21,510 bases of DNA from a virus: the IMG/VR virus record IMGVR_UViG_3300025890_000186, positions 1-21,510 of that record, one strand, 5' to 3'. A program made the position numbers and the translations under genes. The notes under the pieces were generated by a model that searched no databases, was not told the DNA's origin, and saw nothing but the letters and a program-made list of their open reading frames with translations. Position 1 is the first letter of the stretch. Each line of letters starts with the position of its first letter. Shown here in pieces: positions 8,204 to 15,358 of this stretch.

Positions 8204-10870
8204 TTACACCATGATATTTTTCAACCACGTTGGGGCAGTATTCACTGACCCACCGGCACCCCAAAATGTTTTTGCATTCTTACTGACTGAATTGCCTGGT
8301 GCAATATCGATATGTATACCAAAATTATTCATATAACCTGGCCCTGCACCAATTGATATTATACCCGCAGCTTTTAATGCTCTTGAAAAATCAGATACCA
8401 ATTTTATATCGCTCACCACTGATAAACGATTTTTGCCCAAGTTCGAGGTGTATACTTCGGGTGTGTATAACCATATATCAGCAGCAAATCCATCATTATG
8501 TCTTTTGGAACCTAACCTATCTCTACCGTTAACGCCACTTGCAGGTTGTCCGGCTGAGTGTATAATAACATGCAAACCAGTTTTTGCTGCAGCTGTTTGT
8601 ATAATATTCATAAGTTCAGGTTGAAGCGGTAGTTTGCGTATGGTTATTTTTGTAAATGCTACTGTACCGATACCTTTAGGTGGTAATCGTTCTGCTTGTA
8701 CGGGTGCCGCCAATGCCGGCGTTGACTGGTACGTCGAAGTAGCTGCTCCGCTCGACGAAGCAACTGCTACGCTCGAAGTACTGGAAGTTCCGTCATCTCT
8801 GAACCTTTTTGCCCTAGCATACCAACCATTTTTAAACCTTGCCAATTTTGGTTTTCTATTAATTAGTGCATCGAAGTATTCAAGTCTTGCCTCAACCAAA
8901 TTATTATTTGTAACTCCGCCGGGTTTGGCCCTAGCATCCCGTACAATTTTTCTCCATCCTCCATGCAAAGTTGTCATATCGAAGATTTGATATTGAACTT
9001 CTACAGGATATTTATCTACACCAAACCTTTTAAATCTGTCTTGATAGAAACCAACAGCTTCATCATGGGTGATATTCTTTATATCATCAGCTGTTAGAGT
9101 ATCTACACCAACACGTTTATATTTTGCCCATTCTCTAGGAGTAATACCCATATTAGTCCCAAGAAGTTTTCCTTGTCTGTTTTCCTTTGTGTAATTACCT
9201 AAGTCAGTTGGATCAGCTTGATATCCACCTTCTTCTTCAATGGTGTTTTCAATAGGACCAAGATTATTTTTCTTTCTTGTTACAGGAGCAGCAGGTTCTA
9301 TTTCTGTAACAGTAGGATTAATCGGATTTGATTTGGGATCGGCATCATAATTATCAAGATATTCATATGATATTTCTGCGGCAAATCCACCATACCTTTT
9401 ATTAAGTTTGCTATCATCACCGATGCGCCGAAACTTTTTTCTAAACTTACCCGGCATTTCAACAAGCAAAAAATTTCCGTCAGCTTGCTCCACTGCTTCC
9501 AAAGCAGGAATACTTGCAATATTACCCGGATGTTCTCTAATAGTAAAAGTTGGAGGGATTTTAATCTCAAGTTCATTACCAGTTATTGTTATGTTTCCGA
9601 GGTCCGGTATGCTACGAACCATATGCGGGCCATCAGGATTATCATAGTATGGTGCCCTTTCTCTATACCATTGAGATCGCAAAATATCTTTTGGATACCT
9701 CGTCCTATTCCCTAATAATTCAGTGTCACGAAAAAAAGTAGCTACCTCTTGTTCAGATGGACATACCTTAATATAGTTGATCTTAATACTAGGGTGTTTT
9801 AAAGTGAACTTCAAACTTGATGTGCTTATTTGTATATCTGAAAGTTTAAATCTTTCCCACATAGTAATGCGCTTGTGTAGAAATCCAGTGGAAATTGTAG
9901 GTGTAACATTAGTTCCCGTCCCCGGCAAAATAGCTTTTTGTTCTGCCCCTGCTGAAGAAGATGTGCTTAATCTGCTATTTCCCTGTGCAATCCTGAAGGC
10001 ACCAATATTCTTTTCTAATGGAGTTGTAGAAACTGAATAATCTATTTTATTGTTATAATTCACCACAAAGTTTGCATCAACATTTACATTTTCTACTATC
10101 TCGGATACAGTTTCAATTGTCGATGATGTTGAAGCTTGCAGTACTGCCGTAGCCTTTTCTACTGCTGCTTTAGAACTACCAGTTTCTTTTTCAAGATTTG
10201 GAATATTGGCACAAATATCTATGGCCTCTTCTATTTCAATCGCAGCAGACGATAATATGCCAAGTGCAGATTCAACAAGATTATCCAACTTTAAACCTGA
10301 TGCTGTTAAATCAGCTTCAAATTCAGATTTAATTTTTGCAAGGGCAGAAGTATATTGGGAAGAACCCTGTTCATAAGAAGTTAAGTTTGTTATTTGTGAT
10401 TGCAAATTTGATGCGTTAAAACTTACACCAGAAGATAATGATTCAATTGCTGATTGAACAACATTATCCAACTCTGTTGAATCTATTGTTGCCGCACCAG
10501 AAGGTAATGATGCAACTGCTGATTCAACAAGATCATCCAACTCTAGTCCTATAGCAGTTAAATCATCTCCAAATTCAGATTTAATTTTTGCAAGGGTAGA
10601 AAGGAACACAGGAGAATCCGGTACAAGGGAAGTTAAGTTTTTTACCTCTGCTTGTAAATTTAATACGGGCAGAGTTGGTATTTCAATAGTTTGCAGTTCA
10701 TTTACCAATCCTACAAGTTCATTCTTTTTTTCTGCAAACGCAGCCGTTGCAGCAGCAGCATCTTCATTAAGATTTGCTATAATATTAGCCCTTGCGTCTT
10801 CTAACTTTAATAGAACATTATTCAGTTCTGTGCTAGCACCACATAAATTTAAATTTGAAAAATCAACCAT
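8204..10870 (-). CDS. Tail-associated lysin: coiled N-terminus, GH108-like muramidase and M15-like peptidase
   Basis: An 888-aa protein encoded between the PAAR tip and gp25, so probably part of the puncturing device. Residues 1-265 are Ala/Ser/Glu-rich and helical, with a duplicated segment (71-125 and 155-209). Residues 275-510 look like a structural domain of unknown type. Residues 540-690 resemble glycoside hydrolase 108: an EEEGGY motif with a candidate catalytic Glu at 545-547, a downstream MGITPREW block, TLHGGWRK, and a terminal RFKNGWYARAKRF resembling its peptidoglycan-binding part. A Ser/Ala-rich linker (693-725) follows. Residues 735-860 carry M15/DD-peptidase-type zinc motifs: S788, H791 and D798 in SKRHNDGFAADI, and H853 in GIHIDI. 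The start has a strong GGAGG six bases upstream, inside the PAAR gene. Family membership is read from motifs only. I infer local cell-wall cutting during infection. Confidence 0.8.
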   Translation of the reverse strand: MVDFSNLNLCGASTELNNVLLKLEDARANIIANLNEDAAAATAAFAEKKNELVGLVNELQTIEIPTLPVLNLQAEVKNLTSLVPDSPVFLSTLAKIKSEFGDDLTAIGLELDDLVESAVASLPSGAATIDSTELDNVVQSAIESLSSGVSFNASNLQSQITNLTSYEQGSSQYTSALAKIKSEFEADLTASGLKLDNLVESALGILSSAAIEIEEAIDICANIPNLEKETGSSKAAVEKATAVLQASTSSTIETVSEIVENVNVDANFVVNYNNKIDYSVSTTPLEKNIGAFRIAQGNSRLSTSSSAGAEQKAILPGTGTNVTPTISTGFLHKRITMWERFKLSDIQISTSSLKFTLKHPSIKINYIKVCPSEQEVATFFRDTELLGNRTRYPKDILRSQWYRERAPYYDNPDGPHMVRSIPDLGNITITGNELEIKIPPTFTIREHPGNIASIPALEAVEQADGNFLLVEMPGKFRKKFRRIGDDSKLNKRYGGFAAEISYEYLDNYDADPKSNPINPTVTEIEPAAPVTRKKNNLGPIENTIEEEGGYQADPTDLGNYTKENRQGKLLGTNMGITPREWAKYKRVGVDTLTADDIKNITHDEAVGFYQDRFKRFGVDKYPVEVQYQIFDMTTLHGGWRKIVRDARAKPGGVTNNNLVEARLEYFDALINRKPKLARFKNGWYARAKRFRDDGTSSTSSVAVASSSGAATSTYQSTPALAAPVQAERLPPKGIGTVAFTKITIRKLPLQPELMNIIQTAAAKTGLHVIIHSAGQPASGVNGRDRLGSKRHNDGFAADIWLYTPEVYTSNLGKNRLSVVSDIKLVSDFSRALKAAGIISIGAGPGYMNNFGIHIDIAPGNSVSKNAKTFWGAGGSVNTAPTWLKNIMV

Positions 10871-10872
10871 AT

Positions 10873-11169
10873 CTAACCTCCGGCAAATACATTGGAACTT
10901 CCCTCAGCAACAGAAGTGCAACCACTAATACCATCACCAATTCTACCAGCACCTTTATCGTTGACAAAGACAGTCGATGAACCCGTTGCAATTGGAGCTG
11001 AATGTGATGCACAAGGTGGAACATTTGGTGGTAACAAGTGTCCTGTGTTATTATCACCTTGTCTGCTTACACCAATACCATTTACAAAGACATTACCAGA
11101 ACCAGCTGCTCTAGTCATACCAGAACAATGTGCTACGTCTGCATCGCCAATTCTAGTTACTGCTGGCAT
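10873..11169 (-). CDS. PAAR-repeat spike-tip protein (T4 gp5.4-like)
   Basis: A 98-aa PAAR protein, the sharp cone that caps the central spike of contractile tails (T4 gp5.4, T6SS PAAR). It opens with MPAVTRIGDADVAHCSG and contains two GS-x-x-VFVN-x-x-G-x-x-R-x-GD units (near 24-39 and 64-79) plus a third partial unit at the C-terminus. His14, His44, His56 and Cys15, Cys53, Cys84 could bind the structural metal at the tip. The start has Shine-Dalgarno GGGAG seven bases upstream and overlaps the end of the 70-aa gene by 17 bp. It lies between the hub gene gp5 and the lysin gene, which fits assembly onto the gp5 needle. Confidence 0.9.
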   Translation of the reverse strand: MPAVTRIGDADVAHCSGMTRAAGSGNVFVNGIGVSRQGDNNTGHLLPPNVPPCASHSAPIATGSSTVFVNDKGAGRIGDGISGCTSVAEGSSNVFAGG

Positions 11170-11365
11170 ATGTTCTCTCCCTTTTCATCAACTCTTTCAA
11201 CTTATCATTAAAAGTTTCCATGTATTCATGTTCATCATCTGTATGTGGGCCTTCTGGCCATTCTGGTTCAAACTTTATAACATTATCAAATACCATTGGT
11301 ATGTCTTCATACTTTGTGTATGTTATAAGTTCGTTCCCCTCTTTTATAATAAATGTTCCGTTCAT
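11153..11365 (-). CDS. Small acidic protein between gp5 and PAAR
   Basis: A 70-aa ORF that begins one base after the gp5 stop codon and overlaps the PAAR start, so it is embedded in the hub operon by translational coupling. There is no clear Shine-Dalgarno. The sequence is acidic in the middle (EPEWPEGPHTDDEHEYMET) with a charged helical C-terminus. I do not recognise a family. Its place between hub and tip suggests a baseplate-associated or chaperone role, but that is inference only. Confidence 0.65.
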   Translation of the reverse strand: MNGTFIIKEGNELITYTKYEDIPMVFDNVIKFEPEWPEGPHTDDEHEYMETFNDKLKELMKRERTYASSN

Positions 11366-11366
11366 T

Positions 11367-12761
11367 TTAGTTCAAGTCAATCCTTGTACCGTTAATTGCT
11401 ATTGTGCCCGGTCGATCAGCAGTCGGGTTTATCGGTGCGCTTGCAGATATGCTATGTTCTGAATTAATTGTCATTGCAAGGTTTGACTTCATATTCAAAG
11501 TGGAGCCAGACATGACAGACACAATACCTGATATAGTTGATTGTGAAATATTAGTAGCAACATCCAATACATAATCAGAACCAGATGATATCATAATACC
11601 ACTACCTGAACTGTTTGAAGTCGGATTTGTCTTACCATCAACTGATAGCATATATTGTCCATTAATAATGTCAAACTTAGACTTCTCTGAATTGATAATT
11701 ACATCACCACCGATACGACCCTTGACATCCTCGTTAATATTATATCCATGATTGCCAAGAATCTCTTCCTCAAGATTGCCTGTGCCACTAGCACCTACCT
11801 TAACACGATGATTTTTATGTATCTTCTGATAAAAGTCTCCTTCTATCTCTTGTATGTAATCACCTTTGATGAGTTCTCTTACTGAACCCTCAACAGTGAT
11901 GTATCGAGGCCCCTTGATGACAATGGCTTCACTACCAATAACAATCTCATAGTTATTTCCAACAATTTTGGTGACAACACTACCATCAGGATGTATCTCT
12001 TCAAATGTTCCTGCTTTATGTTGACGAAACATTCGTTCGGCGCCTGGACTGTCGTCCATTTCTGTGATATGACCAGACTCAGATTCGAATACATGATTGT
12101 ATGGATACGCAGCAGAAATGTATGGGTTTGCATTCTCAACAATACCTTTGGGATCGGGCTCAGACCAAGTTCCTCGTACATCCTGCGTTGATTGAAAAGA
12201 GGTGGTTGTGAGGTCAGGTTTGGTTGCGATAGGAATATCAGTTAGCTTGGACAATCTGCGTTCAATAAGAGATTGATGAGACTCTGATGCGATGCCTCTA
12301 GCTAAACGATTTGTATCTGGTTCGTTTAATCCGTGACCACTGGTATCCATATACTCACTAGGGTATGGTCCATATGTTGGATTTGGTTCATAGTTTTCTT
12401 GTAATGAGTTATCACCACGAGGATCATTAAATCCTTGAGTATTGTCTGATCGATTTTCTGGGATGCCAGGCAATGAACCCATGATAACGGGTTGTTGTGC
12501 TTCAGTGTCTCTAAAGAAACCAACAACCCATGAACCTTGCGTCAAAAACGAAGGTGTGTGCCCTAGGCCTTGCATCGATGGATCAGTCACAGGATGCATA
12601 ACATGCGCCCATGGCAAATCCGTAGTCTGAACGTCAGTTAAGTATTCACTGTGTCGTCCAAGCACACGAACACGAACTCTACCAAGCTTAGCAGGATCGT
12701 TTCTGTCTTCAACTACACCAACGAACCAACTAAACCCGTCTTTTCCCATAAAATCTTGCAT
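11367..12761 (-). CDS. 5: Baseplate central hub gp5 homologue lacking the lysozyme domain
   Basis: A 464-aa homologue of T4 gp5, the trimeric hub and needle under the tail tube. Residues 9-40 (FSWFVGVVEDRNDPAKLGRV) and the rest of the first 105 residues match the gp5 OB-fold. Near residues 220-250, HVFESESGHITEMDDSPGAER and TFEEIHPDGS match the segment that opens the T4 C-terminal beta-helix. The C-terminus ends in GTRIDLN, comparable to the T4 ending. The T4 lysozyme domain between these parts is absent, replaced by about 100 residues of Pro/Asp/Asn-rich linker, so this hub should not cut peptidoglycan. The annotated ATG is almost leaderless relative to the late promoter at 12767-12774. A second ATG at 12749 also fits and keeps the whole OB-fold. 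Confidence 0.93.
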   Translation of the reverse strand: MQDFMGKDGFSWFVGVVEDRNDPAKLGRVRVRVLGRHSEYLTDVQTTDLPWAHVMHPVTDPSMQGLGHTPSFLTQGSWVVGFFRDTEAQQPVIMGSLPGIPENRSDNTQGFNDPRGDNSLQENYEPNPTYGPYPSEYMDTSGHGLNEPDTNRLARGIASESHQSLIERRLSKLTDIPIATKPDLTTTSFQSTQDVRGTWSEPDPKGIVENANPYISAAYPYNHVFESESGHITEMDDSPGAERMFRQHKAGTFEEIHPDGSVVTKIVGNNYEIVIGSEAIVIKGPRYITVEGSVRELIKGDYIQEIEGDFYQKIHKNHRVKVGASGTGNLEEEILGNHGYNINEDVKGRIGGDVIINSEKSKFDIINGQYMLSVDGKTNPTSNSSGSGIMISSGSDYVLDVATNISQSTISGIVSVMSGSTLNMKSNLAMTINSEHSISASAPINPTADRPGTIAINGTRIDLN

Positions 12762-12766
12762 GAGAC

Positions 12767-12774
12767 TATTTATA
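12767..12774 (-). promoter_or_regulatory. T4-type late promoter (TATAAATA) for the hub operon
   Basis: Exact late -10 element in the 18-nt gap between the 58-aa gene and gp5. With normal spacing, transcription begins at about 12761, the first base of the first gp5 ATG. The late transcript would therefore have no leader for that start, or a 12-nt leader for the ATG at 12749. Confidence 0.75.
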
Positions 12775-12779
12775 AGAGT

Positions 12780-12956
12780 TTAATGAAGGTCTGGATCACG
12801 CCCCAAGCGTTTTTCAACATGTGACCAGTTATATTCCTCAATGTTATAGAGGATATCTGGATTGTTTTGCCTTAACATTTCAACACAGGTCAAAGCTTCT
12901 TCTTGTTCCAGACCTTCAGTAAGTATTTCTTTCTTTATTACTCTATACTTTAACAT
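12780..12956 (-). CDS. Small conserved-looking protein, 58 aa
   Basis: A 58-codon ORF fills the gap between the 89-aa gene and the gp5 late promoter. It opens with MLKYRVIKKEILTEG, continues with EQEEALTCVEMLRQNNPDIL and ends with WSHVEKRLGRDPDLH. It looks like a compact alpha/beta protein with a normal charged composition, not random sequence. The Shine-Dalgarno is weak. I do not recognise a family. Support comes from fit to the gap, strand agreement and composition. Confidence 0.55.
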   Translation of the reverse strand: MLKYRVIKKEILTEGLEQEEALTCVEMLRQNNPDILYNIEEYNWSHVEKRLGRDPDLH

Positions 12957-12973
12957 GGTCGGGTATTTAGTGT

Positions 12974-13243
12974 TTACATATTTCCAATAAGTTCATCAGG
13001 AACAATATAATCAAAATTGAGTCTACCTCTCGTACCACGACGAGCAATTTCAATATAAATTGAACTCATAGACTTCTTCTTGAAGGGAACATACTTCTTT
13101 AGCTTCTTAGACTTGTACAAAAACGTACCATCTTCCAACTTGATATCATCATAAGAGTCCTTGTCCGAACCAATTGCAGTGATTTTTCCACGAAGGATAT
13201 TTCCATCATCACCACTGTATTCAACTTCATCACCGATATTCAT
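12974..13243 (-). CDS. Small beta-rich protein, 89 aa
   Basis: An 89-aa protein with Shine-Dalgarno AAGGAA placed eight bases before the ATG. The first 50 residues (NIGDEVEYSGDDGNILRGKI, then KLEDGTFLYKSKKLKKYVPF) look like a small barrel of the SH3/KOW kind, followed by a basic KKK stretch and a C-terminal helix. Such folds often bind nucleic acid or protein, but no family can be named. It lies downstream of uvsX in a run of small genes. Confidence 0.7.
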   Translation of the reverse strand: MNIGDEVEYSGDDGNILRGKITAIGSDKDSYDDIKLEDGTFLYKSKKLKKYVPFKKKSMSSIYIEIARRGTRGRLNFDYIVPDELIGNM

Positions 13244-13257
13244 TTTTTAGCTTCCTT

Positions 13258-13467
13258 TTATAGATATGAGTAAACTTTGATTACCGCTGGGTCATCATAA
13301 GACCCGCAATATTCTGTCGTGGTAGTAACAACACGAATACGTCTTGTTTTTTGAGGAGTATTCTCTAATGAAGTTGACTGCGCTGGATGTTCACTCACAT
13401 AATTAACAGGGTCAACCACAAAATCTTCAAAGTACTCAGTCGTCACTGTCTTAAACGGTTTCGCCAT
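13258..13467 (-). CDS. Small protein downstream of uvsX, 69 aa
   Basis: The frame is open from 13512, but the likely start is the ATG at 13467 because AGGAG sits seven bases upstream. The extra 15 residues before it lie inside uvsX and have no ribosome-binding site. The protein starts [20 protein letters not shown] and ends with [20 protein letters not shown]. It overlaps the uvsX 3' end by 17 bp, which suggests coupled translation. No family is recognised. Confidence 0.65.
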   Translation of the reverse strand: MAKPFKTVTTEYFEDFVVDPVNYVSEHPAQSTSLENTPQKTRRIRVVTTTTEYCGSYDDPAVIKVYSYL

Positions 13468-14524
13468 TTTCGATCTCCTCTGATTCTGGTAGTACTGTCT
13501 CAACATTTTCATTCACTCCATATTTAAATTCAACTTCTGCCGCAAGGTTCAACTTGTGCATGATATCCTCGGTAAAGAAAGTCTCAGGGTCACTTAGAAT
13601 GGCCTTACCAAACTGCTTTGACCCGTCAGGCAGTTCATATCGTGTAGATACCTTCTTGAACACTCCATACTTCTCTGCCAGTTCCAAAAGACCGTAGTAT
13701 CGATCCAATCCTCTGTCATATGTCAATCGCACATCAACCATCTTGTTCTCTTTGGTCAAACGAGACTTGTGATTCTTACAATGAATGATGTTACCGATAA
13801 CCTCTGTACCATCTTTCTCTTTCTTCTTGCTAAGATAGATGATACTAGACGCAGCATACTTCAATCCAGAACCACCACCCATCTCCTTGGTAGAAAACAG
13901 ACCCATACTCTCATAAGTATGATTGGTTACAACCATCGGGACTTTCGCTCGCCCTAACTTCAACGTCAGCACTCGAAACGCCGCCTTGAGCACTTGCGCT
14001 CTTGTCATATCACGAGTTTCTTTACCATCCGTGGTATCTTCGACTTCCTTTGTGGTACTCAGCATACCCAACGAGTCCAGACAAAGAAACATTGGCTTAC
14101 GATCACTCTCAGGTTGTGCCATATATCCGTCAAGGACTTTGAGAGCCTGTGTGCGAAACTCTTGCACGGTAGTAACAGGAAAAATCACCATTCGCTTTGG
14201 ATCAATTCCCCGATCAACAACCATGTTCCGAGTAATCGCACTTTCACTCTCAAAGTATATGACACCTGCATTTGGATTACTGTCAAGAAAGTTCTTTACG
14301 ATACCCATAAGAAAATACGTCTTACCAGTTGCACTCTCTCCTGCAATCGCAGTAATCTTATTTGCAGGTAATCCCCCGTATATGGAACCACTCAGAAGAG
14401 AATTAAAGATATATGAGCCAGTATCAATGAAACTGTCAACATCTCCTGCTTCAACTCCATCATCCACAATAGATGCATACTCATTACCAACTTGCTTGAT
14501 AACGTCTCTTAAAAAATCACTCAT
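13451..14524 (-). CDS. uvsX: UvsX RecA-like recombinase
   Basis: A 357-aa RecA/UvsX protein that forms filaments on single-stranded DNA and drives strand exchange for recombination-dependent replication and repair. Walker A is GESATGKT at residues 62-69. Walker B is the hydrophobic strand MFLCLD at 145-150. The DNA-binding loop region lies near 200-222, with [10 protein letters not shown] and [11 protein letters not shown]. The C-terminus (335-357) is acidic, as in UvsX, where the tail modulates filament contacts. The length is close to T4 UvsX (391 aa). The ATG has AGGAG eight bases upstream and overlaps the stop of a 55-codon ORF (ATGA). The identification as UvsX rather than host RecA rests on the phage context and the Walker A variant. 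Confidence 0.95.
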   Translation of the reverse strand: MSDFLRDVIKQVGNEYASIVDDGVEAGDVDSFIDTGSYIFNSLLSGSIYGGLPANKITAIAGESATGKTYFLMGIVKNFLDSNPNAGVIYFESESAITRNMVVDRGIDPKRMVIFPVTTVQEFRTQALKVLDGYMAQPESDRKPMFLCLDSLGMLSTTKEVEDTTDGKETRDMTRAQVLKAAFRVLTLKLGRAKVPMVVTNHTYESMGLFSTKEMGGGSGLKYAASSIIYLSKKKEKDGTEVIGNIIHCKNHKSRLTKENKMVDVRLTYDRGLDRYYGLLELAEKYGVFKKVSTRYELPDGSKQFGKAILSDPETFFTEDIMHKLNLAAEVEFKYGVNENVETVLPESEEIENGETV

Positions 14525-14688
14525 GTATTCGCTCCTGATAGTAAGTAAAAGAATAGTGTAATAACTACTATATACCCTATTGCAAGAAATGTCAAGGTAT
14601 AAAAGACATATTTAATAGAAATAAGTGGATGCCTCACAAAGAAGCAAACACAGAAACCAATGCATAGTAATAGTAGTAGTGCTTCCAT
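14521..14688 (-). CDS. Possible two-helix membrane protein, 55 aa
   Basis: A 55-codon ORF ends exactly at uvsX with an ATGA stop-start overlap. It has two hydrophobic stretches, residues 3-18 ([16 protein letters not shown]) and roughly 28-50, separated by a short basic turn (RHP...K), so it would be a hairpin membrane protein. Its Shine-Dalgarno is weak. The coupling and the fit to the gap favour a real gene. It could instead be a leader that controls uvsX translation. No family is recognised. Confidence 0.5.
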   Translation of the reverse strand: MEALLLLLCIGFCVCFFVRHPLISIKYVFYTLTFLAIGYIVVITLFFYLLSGANT

Positions 14689-14718
14689 AATATGTCCAGT
14701 TAAGTCAGCAAAAGGCGC

Positions 14719-14877
14719 TCAGTTTCGAGGGGGGGCTGTTTCTATGGCCATGATGCGAGATTGCATGTAGTCTATGATGTCTGAGTTAATCTTCAAGTTC
14801 ATATCAGTTATTCTCTGCAATTCTATTTTTAATACTGTGATGGTTAGAATATCGGAAGCACTGATAAAGTTTGACAT
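14719..14877 (-). CDS. Small helical protein, 52 aa
   Basis: A 52-codon ORF with a strong Shine-Dalgarno (CCAAGGAG) seven bases before the ATG. It starts MSNFISASDILTITVLKIEL and is predicted to be mostly helical, with no membrane segment. The last residues (APPRN) are encoded across a run of seven C in the mRNA sense, a slippage-prone tract. Upstream lie both a sigma70-like promoter (14982-15010) and a near-late promoter (14923-14930). Function unknown. Confidence 0.6.
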   Translation of the reverse strand: MSNFISASDILTITVLKIELQRITDMNLKINSDIIDYMQSRIMAIETAPPRN

Positions 14878-14922
14878 GAAAAACTCCTTGGGGTTGGGGA
14901 ATATTGCTCTGGATACTTATTA

Positions 14923-14930
14923 CATTTATA
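14923..14930 (-). promoter_or_regulatory. Near-consensus late promoter (TATAAATG)
   Basis: Seven of eight bases match TATAAATA. A start near 14917 would give a 40-nt leader for the 52-aa gene and the uvsX cluster. It is weaker evidence than the exact sites. Confidence 0.35.
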
Positions 14931-14981
14931 GATTAGGCTAGCCTTGCCAGTTTTGACCCCCCCTTAGTCATATGAGAGGGA

Positions 14982-15010
14982 AGACTACCACACCTTCAAT
15001 GTAATGTCAA
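14982..15010 (-). promoter_or_regulatory. Sigma70-type promoter upstream of the 52-aa/uvsX cluster
   Basis: A perfect -35 TTGACA is followed by a 17-bp spacer and a weak -10 TAGTCT. The TGG just before the -10 would act as an extended -10 element. It sits directly after the stop of the 32-codon ORF and points toward the 52-aa, 55-aa and uvsX genes. Confidence 0.5.
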
Positions 15011-15018
15011 GACATTTC

Positions 15019-15117
15019 TTAGAAAAACATTACTGGGTCAAAGCCTAGAAATCCTAGACAAAACCCAATAAATGCTGCATTAAGGAATGCATGAACGAAG
15101 TAATTCATAGTAGTCAT
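15019..15117 (-). CDS. Possible membrane microprotein, 32 aa
   Basis: A 32-codon ORF with Shine-Dalgarno GAGG six bases upstream of the ATG at 15117; a second ATG is at 15108. Residues 9-26 (HAFLNAAFIGFCLGFLGF) would span a membrane once. It is the first ORF after the long structured leader made from the promoter at 15330-15358. It is very short, and the transcript could instead act as RNA only. Confidence 0.4.
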   Translation of the reverse strand: MTTMNYFVHAFLNAAFIGFCLGFLGFDPVMFF

Positions 15118-15163
15118 TTCAACCTCTTCAACCAAAATTCTTCGACGCTAGCTACTCAATGAG

Positions 15164-15257
15164 TAACACCCCCTTTATAACGCAGTGGCCACTACTAGGG
15201 GTACTTGCTATACCGTTGCGTGAGCTCTCGGTACATGACAGCAATGCTGCCGTGTTA
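15164..15257 (-). ncRNA. Candidate folded leader domain with kissing loops
   Basis: Between the three-way-junction element and the 32-aa ORF, the transcript can form several helices. UAACAC (15257-15252) pairs with GUGUUA (15169-15164) as a closing stem. A six-pair hairpin with an AUU loop lies at 15237-15251. UACCG/CGGUA pairs 15233-15229 with 15215-15211. CCCC/GGGG pairs 15201-15198 with 15173-15170. The loops of the last two carry ACGCA (15221-15217) and UGCGU (15184-15180), which could kiss. A palindrome, AGTGGCCACT, lies at 15184-15193. This was found by eye with a single sequence, so chance pairing is possible. Confidence 0.35.
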
Positions 15258-15263
15258 TGTTCG

Positions 15264-15322
15264 AAGAGAGACTAGCAGTGGAAAATCCCTAACAGGCGAA
15301 TCCTGTTCCAGAAGTCTCTCTC
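15264..15322 (-). ncRNA. Three-way-junction RNA element, copy 1
   Basis: The RNA starts at or near the predicted transcription start. P1 is a nine-pair helix between 15321-15313 and 15273-15265 (AGAGAGACU with AGUCUCUCU). Inside are UCUGG, then hairpin P2 (AACAGG, loop AUUCG, CCUGUU), AG, then short hairpin P3 (GGA, UUU, UCC), then ACUGCU leading into the P1 3' strand. Copy 2 at 15551-15610 has the same single-stranded segments with different but still complementary P2 and P3 stems. This supports a conserved RNA fold made on the minus strand. I know of no RNA family that matches. Confidence 0.65.
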
Positions 15323-15329
15323 TATTATT

Positions 15330-15358
15330 AATGTACCATATATTTAATACATTGTCAA
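15330..15358 (-). promoter_or_regulatory. Early sigma70-type promoter (TTGACA-17-TACATT)
   Basis: The -35 TTGACA is perfect, the spacer is 17 bp and the -10 is TACATT, followed by AATAATAGAGAGAG. The same TACATT-AATAATAGA block occurs at 15618 and 16123. The -35 lies inside the end of the 63-aa gene. Transcription would start at about 15323, the foot of the RNA element. Confidence 0.75.

Noticed and set aside
13923-14561. A 212-codon plus-strand ORF opposite uvsX, and similar plus-strand ORFs at 10892-11395, 19666-20148 and 20853-21317
   Set aside because: They lie opposite well-supported minus-strand genes, have no ribosome-binding context and show biased, unfolded-looking composition. They are antisense shadows.
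15281-15313. Plus-strand resemblance to a tRNA T-arm with CCA near RNA element copy 1
   Set aside because: No acceptor, D or anticodon arms can be drawn, and the flanking promoter directs transcription from the minus strand. The resemblance comes from the P2 hairpin.
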